Origin: Acidimicrobiales bacterium
Lineage (GTDB): Bacteria > Actinomycetota > Acidimicrobiia > Acidimicrobiales > Poriferisodalaceae
Length of the DNA stretch: 64,000 nt
Direction: 5' to 3'
NCBI GenBank assembly: GCA_041394185.1
Contig: JAWKIQ010000001.1
Span: 1,364,001 to 1,428,000, forward strand
Shown here: positions 52,073-60,352 of the stretch, one piece after another
Position numbering within the stretch: the first letter of the stretch is position 1
Layout of the letters: each line of letters opens with the position of its first letter
Position numbers and translations under genes: made by a program
Notes under the pieces: model-generated
Told to the model about the DNA's origin: nothing
The model's input: only the letters and a program-made list of their open reading frames with translations
Databases searched by the model: none

Positions 52073-53023
52073 ATGGACGAGATTCTCGACGTCGACCTGC
52101 TGGCCTTCGAGCAGGGAACCACCGCCCAGCGCAAGGCGGTGATCGACGGAGTCATGCGCAGCCTTGCTACCGGCTTCGTCTACACCAAACACGACCTGTC
52201 ATCGACGATGCTCGACGACGCATACGACGTGCTCGGCAGGTTCTTCTCGTTACCTCGCGCTGTGAAGGACAAATACGACGCCCGCGAGACAGGCGGTCAG
52301 AGCGGTTACACCCCGCTGCTAGTCGAGACCGCAGCCATCAGCGACGTTCCCGACTGGAAGGAAATGCTGAACTTCGGCGTGCCGGCGCCCGAAGGACATC
52401 CGCTCAACCGCAGATACGGACACCGCTATCACCATCCTCTGCTGCCCGAACAAGACCTACCCGGGTGCACAGAGCTGCTGCTCGAGTTTCACCACAAGGT
52501 CGCCGCCCTGCAGCAGCGCTTCCTGCGCATCATCGCGGTGGGTATCGGCGCCCACGAGTCGTATTTCGACACCATGGTCACCCACGGAGCCCACCTCACC
52601 AGGGCCATCAACTATCCCCCGATGGAAGGCGCACCCGGCACCCAGCATGTTTGGGCCGAAGCCCATGGTGACATCAACCTGATCACGGCGCTTCCCCGTG
52701 CCACGGCCAGAGGCCTGCAGGTCAAGGTCGAAGGCAGGTGGGTCGACGCCGAACCACCCGACGACCACGTCATCATCAACACGGGCATCATGCTCGAACG
52801 TCTCACCAACGGCTTGATTCCCGTCGGTTGGCATCGGGTTGTCGCCGACCCCGAACAACAGGGCGGGCGAATCTCGGTTGTGCAGTTCTGTCACCCGACG
52901 CCGTGGACGATCCTGTCGCCCGCACAACCGACCGTGTCGCCCGAACGTCCCCTCAGGTACGCGGACATCTCCGCCGGCGATCTGCTCGACGAGGTCATCT
53001 GGCAGATCGGCCTCATGGGCTGA
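52073..53023 (+). CDS. 2-oxoglutarate/Fe(II)-dependent oxygenase, isopenicillin-N-synthase-like
   Basis: 316 residues from ATG 52073. The double-stranded beta-helix iron site is visible: H and D in AEAHGDINLITALP (near residue 200), the distal His in VGWHRVVADPE (near 258), and the 2-oxoglutarate-binding Arg-x-Ser in GRISVVQF. The N-terminal VMRSLATGFVYTKHDLSSTM matches the non-haem dioxygenase N domain. Members oxidise varied small molecules; substrate unknown. It is divergent from the thioesterase gene (28 bases) and precedes the hydrolase gene by 71 bases. Confidence 0.87.
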   Translation: MDEILDVDLLAFEQGTTAQRKAVIDGVMRSLATGFVYTKHDLSSTMLDDAYDVLGRFFSLPRAVKDKYDARETGGQSGYTPLLVETAAISDVPDWKEMLNFGVPAPEGHPLNRRYGHRYHHPLLPEQDLPGCTELLLEFHHKVAALQQRFLRIIAVGIGAHESYFDTMVTHGAHLTRAINYPPMEGAPGTQHVWAEAHGDINLITALPRATARGLQVKVEGRWVDAEPPDDHVIINTGIMLERLTNGLIPVGWHRVVADPEQQGGRISVVQFCHPTPWTILSPAQPTVSPERPLRYADISAGDLLDEVIWQIGLMG

Positions 53024-53094
53024 CACGGCCACACCAGGTCGCCGGCCGGGTTGGCTGCTATTTTCGGTCGCAGGTTCTGCACCCAGGAGGCCCG

Positions 53095-53883
53095 ATGCCC
53101 ACCGCCAACGTCAACGGCCAGTCGATCAGGTTCGACGACTCGGGCGGTGATGGCCCGCCCATCATCTTCAGCCACGGCTTCTTGATGGATCGCACCATGT
53201 TCGCGGATCAGGTCGAGAGCCTGCGCGACTCGTATCGATGCATCACCTGGGACGAACGCGGCTTTGGCGAGACACCGGCCACCGGACCATTCACCTACTG
53301 GGACTCGGCGCGAGATGCCCTCGCTCTGCTCGACCACCTGGGTATCGACTCGGCGGTGTTCGTCGGGATGAGCCAAGGTGGCTTCCTGTCGCTGCGAGCG
53401 GCTCTGCTGGAGCCCGAACGTGTGAGGGCTCTGGTGCTGATCGACTCGCAGGCCGGCGTCGACGATGCCGAAACCCTCGAGGGCTATCGCGGCATGATCG
53501 CTCACTGGAAGAGCGGCCAGCCTCTGGGAGAGGTGGGCCAGATGGTCGCCGGCCTGATCTTGGGCGAGCCCAACCTGATGCAGAAATGGATCCAGATCTG
53601 GGAATCGCGCGACCGCGACGGCATCGAGTACCCGGCCGGAGCCCTGCTGGACCGCGACGACATCACCGACCGCCTTGCTGAGATCGCCTGCCCGGTTCTT
53701 TCGATACATGGCGAGCAAGACATGGCCATAACCATGGATCGCGCCGAAGCGCTTCAGGCCGCGGTCAGCCACGCCCGGGGCCTGGTCAAGGTGCCAGGTG
53801 CGGCACACGCCCCCAACATGACCCATCCCCAGATCGTCAACCCGGCCCTGGGAGCCTTCCTCGACAGCCTCGAGCAGCGGTGA
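53095..53883 (+). CDS. Alpha/beta hydrolase
   Basis: 262 residues from ATG 53095, preceded by a strong AGGAGG. The fold shows IIFSHGFLMDRTMF (oxyanion HG), ITWDERGFGETPA, the nucleophile elbow VFVGMSQGGFLSL (GxSxG with Ser near residue 98), VLSIHGEQDMAI (Asp) and AAHAPNMTHP (His). Enzymes of this kind hydrolyse esters, lactones or haloalkanes. It overlaps the start of the DUF4190-like gene (GTGA), so they share a transcript. Confidence 0.9.
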   Translation: MPTANVNGQSIRFDDSGGDGPPIIFSHGFLMDRTMFADQVESLRDSYRCITWDERGFGETPATGPFTYWDSARDALALLDHLGIDSAVFVGMSQGGFLSLRAALLEPERVRALVLIDSQAGVDDAETLEGYRGMIAHWKSGQPLGEVGQMVAGLILGEPNLMQKWIQIWESRDRDGIEYPAGALLDRDDITDRLAEIACPVLSIHGEQDMAITMDRAEALQAAVSHARGLVKVPGAAHAPNMTHPQIVNPALGAFLDSLEQR

Positions 53884-54341
53884 CCAGCTCGTTTGACCCC
53901 TTCTCCGGGAAGCCAAACGACGGACCGTCCGACGACGCCCCTGAGCCGTCGAGCGGCCAGGCATTCCCGGCGCCTCCGCCCGACTACATCAGCCAGGGAA
54001 CACCGCCGCCACCACCGCCTCCCGGACAGCCTCAAGGCCCCTACCCCGGATGGTCCGGTCAGGCACCCGGGCCCGCACCCGTCTATGTGAAGCCCAGCGG
54101 CACCAGCGCCGGTCTAGCCCTAGGCCTTTCCATAGTGGGGCTGTTGGTCTGTGGCGGCCTGCTCAGCCCAGTCGGGATGATCATGGGCATCAAGGCCCGC
54201 AACCAGATCGACGCCGGCATGGGCAACCCCGCCGACCGTGGCATGGCCACAGCAGCCTTCATCATCGGGCTCATCGGCACGGTCATCATCGGGCTGCTGA
54301 TCATGTTCTTCTTCATCGGTGTTGCGGTCGCAGGTTCCTAG
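53880..54341 (+). CDS. DUF4190-like proline-rich membrane protein
   Basis: 153 residues from GTG 53880. The first 65 residues are Pro/Gly/Ser-rich (GTPPPPPPPGQPQGPYPGW), then two membrane helices, GLALGLSIVGLLVCGGLLSPVGMIMG (about 74-100) and GMATAAFIIGLIGTVIIGLLIMFF (about 117-142), joined by IKARNQIDAGMGNPADRG. This matches DUF4190 proteins. Function unknown. It is coupled to the hydrolase upstream and the DUF2752 gene 4 bases downstream. Confidence 0.8.
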   Translation: MTSSFDPFSGKPNDGPSDDAPEPSSGQAFPAPPPDYISQGTPPPPPPPGQPQGPYPGWSGQAPGPAPVYVKPSGTSAGLALGLSIVGLLVCGGLLSPVGMIMGIKARNQIDAGMGNPADRGMATAAFIIGLIGTVIIGLLIMFFFIGVAVAGS

Positions 54342-54345
54342 ACCC

Positions 54346-54774
54346 GTGACCACGACCCGTTCGCCCGCGCAGCCGTTGCTGCTGGGCCTGTCACCTCGCG
54401 TCGCGGTGGGGCTGGTTGCTTCCGGGGGCCTCGGGCTGGCGGCCAGTGTCGATTTGGTGATCGACGACGGGCCGGTTCTGTGCCCGTTTCGGCTGTGCAC
54501 AGGCGGCTACTGCCCCGCCTGTGGAGGAACCAGGGCCGCAGCCAGGTTTGTATCGGGCGACATCGCCGGGTCGTTCGCTCAACACCCGATCGTCGCTCTG
54601 CTGATGATCCAGGCTCTCGTGGCAGCGGGTTTCATCCTTTGGCGCCCCGAGCGGTCGCTTCGATGGATGAATCAGCGCCTGGGCCGCTTCGCATCGGCAA
54701 TGGGGGTGCTGGCCCTAGCGGTTTGGGTCGCGCGGATGGCCATTGGCGATATCCCGGCACCCTTCGGGCTCTAG
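54346..54774 (+). CDS. DUF2752 membrane protein
   Basis: 142 residues from GTG 54346. The family signature CPFRLCTGGYCPACGGTRAAARF lies at about residues 43-65, after a first hydrophobic segment, and is followed by HPIVALLMIQALVAAGFILW and a final helix SAMGVLALAVWVARM. Three helices and the C-x-x-C-G-G motif are typical of DUF2752, which is often paired with DUF4190-like or CD225-like proteins, as here. No function is established. It converges on the mycothione reductase gene (17 bases between stops). Confidence 0.85.
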   Translation: MTTTRSPAQPLLLGLSPRVAVGLVASGGLGLAASVDLVIDDGPVLCPFRLCTGGYCPACGGTRAAARFVSGDIAGSFAQHPIVALLMIQALVAAGFILWRPERSLRWMNQRLGRFASAMGVLALAVWVARMAIGDIPAPFGL

Positions 54775-54791
54775 CACCCGCAGCGGGGGTG

Positions 54792-56195
54792 TCAGAACTC
54801 CAGCAGCGCGTTCTCGACCACTTCTGAAAGGGCAGGGTGGATGTACATCATCCCCGAAGCCATCTCGTCTACGGTCTGCCCGAAGGCCATGCCCTGTATC
54901 AGTTGCTGAATGAGGCTCGCGGCATGCGGCCCCATTATGTGAGCACCGACCAGCTTGCGGGTCGAGCGATCGGCTATCAGCTTCGCAAAGCTGGTTGTGT
55001 CCTCCATGGCCCACCCGGCCGCTGTCGCTCCGTAATCCTTGGTGGCCACCATCACGTCGAGGCCCGCCGCACGGGCCTGTGGTTCGGTCATGCCCACCGA
55101 AGCCACCTGCGGATGGCTGAACACGGCGTGTGGTGTAAGGGAATAGTCGGTGAAGCGCAGGTCGTCGGGGTTGAGGATGTTGTGGCGCACGTTGCGCATC
55201 TCGAGATTGGCCAGGTGCTTGAGCTGGAAGGTGTTCGACAGATCGCCGAACGCCCAGATCCCCGGCACATTGGTGCGCCCCGCGTCGTCGGCGATCACCC
55301 GCCAGCCCAGGTGCTCGATACCGGCGGCGTCGAGGTCGAGGGTGTCGCCGTTGGGGATGCGCCCGGTGGCCACCATCAACAGGTCGGCCTCGACCACCTG
55401 CTGGGTGCCGTCCGAGCTGAGGCAGTAGGTCATCTTGACCCTGTCGCCATGGCGCTCGACCCGGTGATCGTAGGTGCCGGCGCGCACTTCGACCTGCTGT
55501 GAGTAGACGTCTGTGAATCGCCGCGACACGTCGGGGTCTTCGTGGCTCAGCAGCACCGGTCCCCTGTTGACGATGGTCACGTCGACACCAAACGACGAGA
55601 ACACGTGTCCCAGTTCTGTGGCCACATAGCCGCCGCCCAGGATCAGCATCGACTGCGGCAACTGGTCGAGGCGCATGACGGTGTCGGAGGTCTCGTACGG
55701 CACCACCGGCAGATCCAGTGCAGGATCGATACCCGGAATAGCGGGAACGTGGGGCCTGGCGCCCGCGCCCAGCACGATCACCGGCGCCGTCAAGTGCTGG
55801 CCGTTGACCTCGACCACCCGTTGGTCGCCCTCGACCCGATCGGACGTGAATCGTCCGACACCGCGGTACACCGTGATGTTGGGGCACTCGTCGCCCACCC
55901 GATACTGCTCGCCGCCATGGGCGATGGGGTCGATGCGGTTGAACACGCGGTCGCGAACGTCGGCCCACCTGATGCCGTCGAGGGTCGAGTCGACGCCATA
56001 CATCTCCGAGTGGCGGATGGTGTGGGCCACATCTGCCGCGTAGATGAACATCTTGGTCGGGATACAACCCACGTTCAGGCAGGTGCCCCCGAACACACCC
56101 TTTTCGACTATGGCTATACGCCAGTCGTCGAACTCTGGACCCGGAATCGAGTTCCCAGACCCGGTGCCGATGATGATCATGTCGTAGTGGTTCAA
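54792..56195 (-). CDS. mtr: Mycothione reductase (pyridine nucleotide-disulfide oxidoreductase)
   Basis: 467 residues. The N-terminus MNHYDMIIIGTGSGNSIPGP is typical of mycothione reductases, which carry GTGSGN instead of the usual GGGPGG. The redox pair is FGGTCLNVGCIPTKMF (C-x4-C near residue 40). NADPH motif ILGGGYVATELGHVF near 185, FAD-binding GIWAFGDLSN near 310, and the dimer-interface MMYIHPALSEVVENAL near the C-terminus, with His-Glu base pair. It reduces oxidised mycothiol disulfide using NADPH. Together with the mycothiol-dependent formaldehyde dehydrogenase at the right edge it shows that the cell uses mycothiol. Confidence 0.9.
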   Translation of the reverse strand: MNHYDMIIIGTGSGNSIPGPEFDDWRIAIVEKGVFGGTCLNVGCIPTKMFIYAADVAHTIRHSEMYGVDSTLDGIRWADVRDRVFNRIDPIAHGGEQYRVGDECPNITVYRGVGRFTSDRVEGDQRVVEVNGQHLTAPVIVLGAGARPHVPAIPGIDPALDLPVVPYETSDTVMRLDQLPQSMLILGGGYVATELGHVFSSFGVDVTIVNRGPVLLSHEDPDVSRRFTDVYSQQVEVRAGTYDHRVERHGDRVKMTYCLSSDGTQQVVEADLLMVATGRIPNGDTLDLDAAGIEHLGWRVIADDAGRTNVPGIWAFGDLSNTFQLKHLANLEMRNVRHNILNPDDLRFTDYSLTPHAVFSHPQVASVGMTEPQARAAGLDVMVATKDYGATAAGWAMEDTTSFAKLIADRSTRKLVGAHIMGPHAASLIQQLIQGMAFGQTVDEMASGMMYIHPALSEVVENALLEF

Positions 56196-56236
56196 GGTTC
56201 AGCTCCAACCCCGGTAGGGCGCGGTTCGGTGGGTGT

Positions 56237-57644
56237 TCAGTCGCCCGCCCACACCGCCGGCTTCAGGTGAGCCCACGGCATTTCGGCCTCGAACCGGGCG
56301 GCCAGGCGCAACAGTGTGCCTTCTGCGCCCATGCGACCCACCAGTTGGCTGCCGACGGGCAGTCCCTCGGTGGTGCGGTGCAACGGCAGCGAGATCGCCG
56401 GGTGGCCGGTTACGTTGAACGGCAGCGTGAAGCGGCCCACCAGGCCATAGGTGCGCCCGATTCGCCACGGCTTGTCGGGGTCGGGTTGGGCCTGAGCGGT
56501 GGTCAGGGGCGGGCACCCCGACGTGGGGGTCACCAACAGGTCGAAGGGCTGCATCCACGCGAACACATCACGCACCCATGCCTGTTGGCCTTCGGCTGCG
56601 GCCGCCGCCTCGGCCGCGGTGATGGAACGGCCCCGCTGGGCGGCAACCCAGTTGTAGGGATCGACCTCGTCTTCGGTCAGCGGTCGCCCCAGGATTGCGC
56701 CCAGAGCGTCGACGCGCCTGGTGATCGCAGCCATCCAGGTCTGGCCGTTGACCCGACTGGCCTCGCCCAGCAGCACCTCGGGGCCTACCTCGACGACCTC
56801 GCAGCCCCAGGCCTGCAGGGCCTGCGCAGCCACCTTGGCTGCCTCGACACACTCGGGATCGGTGGTGAACCCGTCGCCCGCGTCGGTCAACAGGGCGACG
56901 CGCATCGGCTCGATGTCGCGGCCGAGTTCGTCTGAGAATGGCCGTTCGGGCGGGGGCAGATGGAACAGGTCGGCGCTGGTGTGGCCTTGGGTGGCGTCCA
57001 ACACCGCGGCGGTGTCGCGGACCGTGCGGCTGACCACCAGCTCCGAAATCAACCGGCTGACGCTCTCGGGGTTGGGTTGACGTCCTCGGGTGGTCTTCAA
57101 CCCGACCAGACCGTTCCAGGAAGCCGGTAGCCGGGTCGAGCCTCCGCCGTCGTTGGCGTGGGCGATGGGCACCATCCCCGATGCCACCGCGGCGCCTGCG
57201 CCGCCACTGGAACCCGAGGGCGAACGCGTGACGTCCCAAGGGTTGTTGGTGGGCCCGAACGCGCGGGCTGGGTCACCGGCACCGTGCCCAGCTCGGGCAG
57301 GTTGGTCTTGCCCAGCGTCACCAGCCCCGCAGCGCGGAACCGGGCGCCCAGCACCGTGTCGGCCGACGCCCTGTGGTCGGCGGCCTTCATGGCGCGGTTG
57401 CCCAAATAGGTGGGGGTGCCCTCTTGTGTGGTGCCGATGTCCTTCAGCAGGAACGGCACGCCCCGCAGGGGCCCTCGGGTGCGTCGTCGGCCGTGGCGAT
57501 CGCCTGGTCGAACCACTCGAGGATCACCGCGTTCAGCTGGGGATTGACGGCGTTGATGCGCTCTACCGCCGCGGTGGCGAGCTCGGCGGGTGTCGCCTGG
57601 CCGGTCGCAACCAGCTCGGCCTGGGCCACAGCGTCCAGTGTCAT
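56237..57644 (-). pseudogene. Amidase (amidase signature family), two frameshifts
   Basis: Three frames together encode an amidase of about 468 residues. The start (ATG 57644, overlapping the upstream hydrolase stop) reads LVATGQATPAELATAAVERI and breaks at a G-run, 57468-57471, where one base fewer than needed is present. The middle frame gives LRGVPFLLKDIG (catalytic Lys region) and TLGKTNLPELGT, then breaks again at about 57259-57265. The last frame has SPSGSSGGAGAAVASGMVPIAHANDGGGSTRLPAS, the amidase signature containing the Ser-cisSer-Lys core, and continues intact to 56237. As each break needs a 1-base change and the catalytic set survives, either recent decay or a sequencing error fits. 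Confidence 0.85.
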
Positions 57645-58870
57645 GACAGCGCCCCGTACACCAGCTGCTTGAGTTCGGGCCGTATCGGGTGATGGCTCGA
57701 TGGCACCAGCTGGGTCAGGAAGATCACGTGCAGGTCCTCGGCGGGGTCGCACCAGAACGCTGTAGAGGCGGCACCACCCCACGCGAATTCGCCCGGGCTG
57801 GAGATTACCTGGGTTTGGGCAGGGTCGATCTGCACCGAGAAACCCAACCCGAATCCCACGCCGATGTATGGCGTCTCAGACCACAGCGGAGTGCCCGAAG
57901 ACTGCAGATCCTTGCCGCCTGGCAGATGGTTCATGGTCATGAACTGCAGCGTCTTGCGCCCGATGATGCGCTGCCCGTCGAGCGTGCCGCCGTTCATCAG
58001 CATCTGGCAGAAGCGGTGATAGTCCGACATTGTCGACACCAGGCCTCCCCCGCCACCCTCCCACGTCGGATCGTTCTGGAACGGGCTCGTGTCGGCGGCG
58101 TCGAGCAACGCCGCCATGCCTGTTTGAGGGTGGGGGAAGTAGTTCGACGCCAACCGGTGTGCCTGGCCGTCGCGCACCCTGAACCCGGTGTCGACCATGC
58201 CGAGGGGACCCAGGATGTGGTCTTGCAGGTACTGGCCGAAGCTCTTGCCGCTGACCACTTCTACGATTCGCCCGAGGACGTCGGTCGAGTGGGAATAGTT
58301 CCATGCGGCACCGGGGTCGCACATCAAGGGCAGTTCGGCCAGGGCGTCGCAGGTGGCCGCCAGGCCCTCGTGACGAATGCCGAAGTCGAACCCGCTCTTG
58401 CGATAGATCGTGTCGACCGGATGTGCGTGCATGAAGCCATACGTCAGGCCCGACATGTGGGTCAGCAGGTGGTGGATCGTCATCTTGGTGCTGGCCGGGC
58501 GAAGGCGGGGCTTCTCGGCGCTGCCGCCGTCCCACACCTGCATGTCGGCGAAGCTGGGGATGTAGGTCTCGACCGCGTCGGTCAACTTGATGCGACCCTG
58601 CTCGTACAGCTGCATGGTCGCAACCGAGGTGATCGGCTTGCTCATCGAGAAGAAGCGATAGATGGTGTCGAGTTCGACCGGACGATCGTTCTCGATGTCG
58701 CGCCGACCGTAGTGGTGCAGATACACGACCTTGTTCTGGCGCGCCACCAGGCAATAGACGCCGGGCAGCCGTCCGTCGTCGACGTACGCGTCGAGGTGCC
58801 GCGAAAGGTGCTCCAGCTGGGCCGAAGACATTCCCATGCCCTCGGGACGCGTTTCGACCTCGAGACTCAT
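57641..58870 (-). CDS. Serine hydrolase, beta-lactamase/esterase type (class C-like)
   Basis: 409 residues from ATG 58870, with AGGGGG upstream. The active Ser-x-x-Lys is in FFSMSKPITSVA (near residue 77) and the Tyr-x-Ser/Asn motif in WNYSHSTDVLGR (near 188), followed by GGGGLVSTMSDYHRF and FAWGGAAST, the KTG-equivalent region. This is the layout of esterase EstB/class C beta-lactamase relatives. No signal peptide is seen, so it is probably cytoplasmic. It overlaps the amidase start by 4 bases and forms an operon with it. Confidence 0.88.
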   Translation of the reverse strand: MSLEVETRPEGMGMSSAQLEHLSRHLDAYVDDGRLPGVYCLVARQNKVVYLHHYGRRDIENDRPVELDTIYRFFSMSKPITSVATMQLYEQGRIKLTDAVETYIPSFADMQVWDGGSAEKPRLRPASTKMTIHHLLTHMSGLTYGFMHAHPVDTIYRKSGFDFGIRHEGLAATCDALAELPLMCDPGAAWNYSHSTDVLGRIVEVVSGKSFGQYLQDHILGPLGMVDTGFRVRDGQAHRLASNYFPHPQTGMAALLDAADTSPFQNDPTWEGGGGGLVSTMSDYHRFCQMLMNGGTLDGQRIIGRKTLQFMTMNHLPGGKDLQSSGTPLWSETPYIGVGFGLGFSVQIDPAQTQVISSPGEFAWGGAASTAFWCDPAEDLHVIFLTQLVPSSHHPIRPELKQLVYGALS

Positions 58871-58943
58871 TTGATCCCCCTGTGGATTGGCTCGCACCGA
58901 AAGCTACCGCTCGCGGACCGGGGGCGAGATATCGTGCGCGGCC

Positions 58944-60203
58944 ATGAGTGCCAACCCTGGCGACAGCCCGGTCACAGACCAGACGACCCTGCGTTCGCTG
59001 TTTGCCGACCGCGACGTTCGCCTGGTGATGGCCAGCCGGTTCTGCAACGCAGCTGCTGCCGCGGCCTTGGCCCTAGCCGCCGGCAAGTTCGTGTTCGACA
59101 TGACCGAACGCGAACTCGACCTGGGTTTCATCGGGCTCGCCGAGTTCTTACCCACTGCGATGCTGGTCCTGATCGCAGGAGCCATGGCAGACCGGTTCGA
59201 TCGGCGGCGCATGGCCTCCATCGCTTTGGCCTTCGAAGCCGCAGTAGCCGCGGCCACAGCCTGGTACGCGTCGACCGATCCGACCTCGCCGGGGGTCTTG
59301 TTCGCTCTGGTGCTGCTGTTCGGCACCGCCCGCGGATTCGCCAACCCGGCGTCGAGGGCCATTCCGCCCTTGGTGGTAGAGCCCCAGGACTTTCCCCGCC
59401 TGATGTCGACGCTGGCCGCGACCTGGCAGCTCGCCGCCGTCCTCGGACCGGTGTTGGCCGGCTTCCTGTACGCCGTCGATCCGGTCTTGCCGTTCGTGGC
59501 CATCGCCTGCCTGTTGGCCGCCTCGGCGTCGATGATCCATTTCGTGCGATACAAGATCGAACAAGACTCGAGCGACGAGCGGCCGTCGTTGCGCTCGGCG
59601 ATGGAGGGGCTGCGCTTCGTCAAATCCGAACCGATCCTGCTGGCGGCGATCGGCCTCGACCTGTTCGCCGTGTTGTTCGGCGGTGCGGTCGCTTTGGCTC
59701 CTGCCCTGGCCGAAGAACGCCTGGGCGTGGGCGCGGTGGGGCTCGGTTGGCTTCGTGCCGCCGGCGGAATCGGCGCGGGGCTGACCGCCCTGTACCTGGC
59801 CGCCCATCCGTTCAACCGACGCGTCGGCAAGACCCTGCTGATAGCCGTCGGAGCGTTCGGCCTGGGCACCGTGGGCCTGGGCCTCACCCGCAGCTTCTGG
59901 GTGGCTTTGGGACTGCTGGCCTTCATCGCGGCCGTCGACATGATCTCGGTGTACATCCGGCTGACCATCGTTCCGCTGGTGACGCCCGATCGCATGCGAG
60001 GCAGGGTCATGGCCGTCGAGGCGGTGTTCATCGGGGCGTCCAACGAACTGGGCGCCTTCGAGAGCGGCGTCACCGCCGAGTGGTTCGGTTTGGTCGGAGC
60101 CATCGTTTTGGGCGGCGCCCTCACCATCGCCGTGGTCGTCGTGTGGTGGTTCGCTTTCAAGGGCCTGCGCGAGATCGACCGCTTCGAAGACCTCAAGCCC
60201 TGA
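58944..60203 (+). CDS. MFS transporter, EntS-like (about 12 helices)
   Basis: 419 residues from ATG 58944 (MSANPGDSPVTDQTT). Twelve or so hydrophobic helices are visible; the loop between helices 2 and 3 has GAMADRFDRRRMASIAL, the MFS motif A. LLAFIAAVDMISVYIRLTIVPLVTPDRMRGRVMAVEAVFIGASNELGAFESG is typical of the EntS/transmembrane secretion effector group. These exporters expel siderophores or drugs; substrate is not predictable. It is divergent from the serine hydrolase gene. Confidence 0.88.
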   Translation: MSANPGDSPVTDQTTLRSLFADRDVRLVMASRFCNAAAAAALALAAGKFVFDMTERELDLGFIGLAEFLPTAMLVLIAGAMADRFDRRRMASIALAFEAAVAAATAWYASTDPTSPGVLFALVLLFGTARGFANPASRAIPPLVVEPQDFPRLMSTLAATWQLAAVLGPVLAGFLYAVDPVLPFVAIACLLAASASMIHFVRYKIEQDSSDERPSLRSAMEGLRFVKSEPILLAAIGLDLFAVLFGGAVALAPALAEERLGVGAVGLGWLRAAGGIGAGLTALYLAAHPFNRRVGKTLLIAVGAFGLGTVGLGLTRSFWVALGLLAFIAAVDMISVYIRLTIVPLVTPDRMRGRVMAVEAVFIGASNELGAFESGVTAEWFGLVGAIVLGGALTIAVVVVWWFAFKGLREIDRFEDLKP

Positions 60204-60254
60204 CACCCGTCCCCCCCCGCGCCTCACACCCGACGCCGCGCCACGCCACTGAAA

Positions 60255-60302
60255 ATCTGGGGTCGGATATGGGTCATATCCGGTCCGAATCCGACCCCAG
60301 AT
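60255..60302. repeat. Large perfect inverted repeat upstream of lacZ
   Basis: Two 14-bp perfect arms, ATCTGGGGTCGGAT and ATCCGACCCCAGAT, flank a 20-base centre that itself contains GGATAT-GGGTC-ATATCC (6-bp arms). It lies between the MFS transporter stop and the lacZ start in a 149-base gap. It may be an operator, a bidirectional terminator or a REP-like palindrome; no T-run follows on the + strand. Confidence 0.7.
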
Positions 60303-60352
60303 CGGTGGTGGGGCCCCAGATTCGGGTCGAGCCGAACCGGTAGCCTGACGCG

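Noticed and set aside
57689..60343. An 884-codon plus-strand frame over the serine hydrolase and MFS genes
   Set aside because: It lies antisense to a clear serine hydrolase and in another frame of the transporter; the translation is Arg/His-rich without family motifs.
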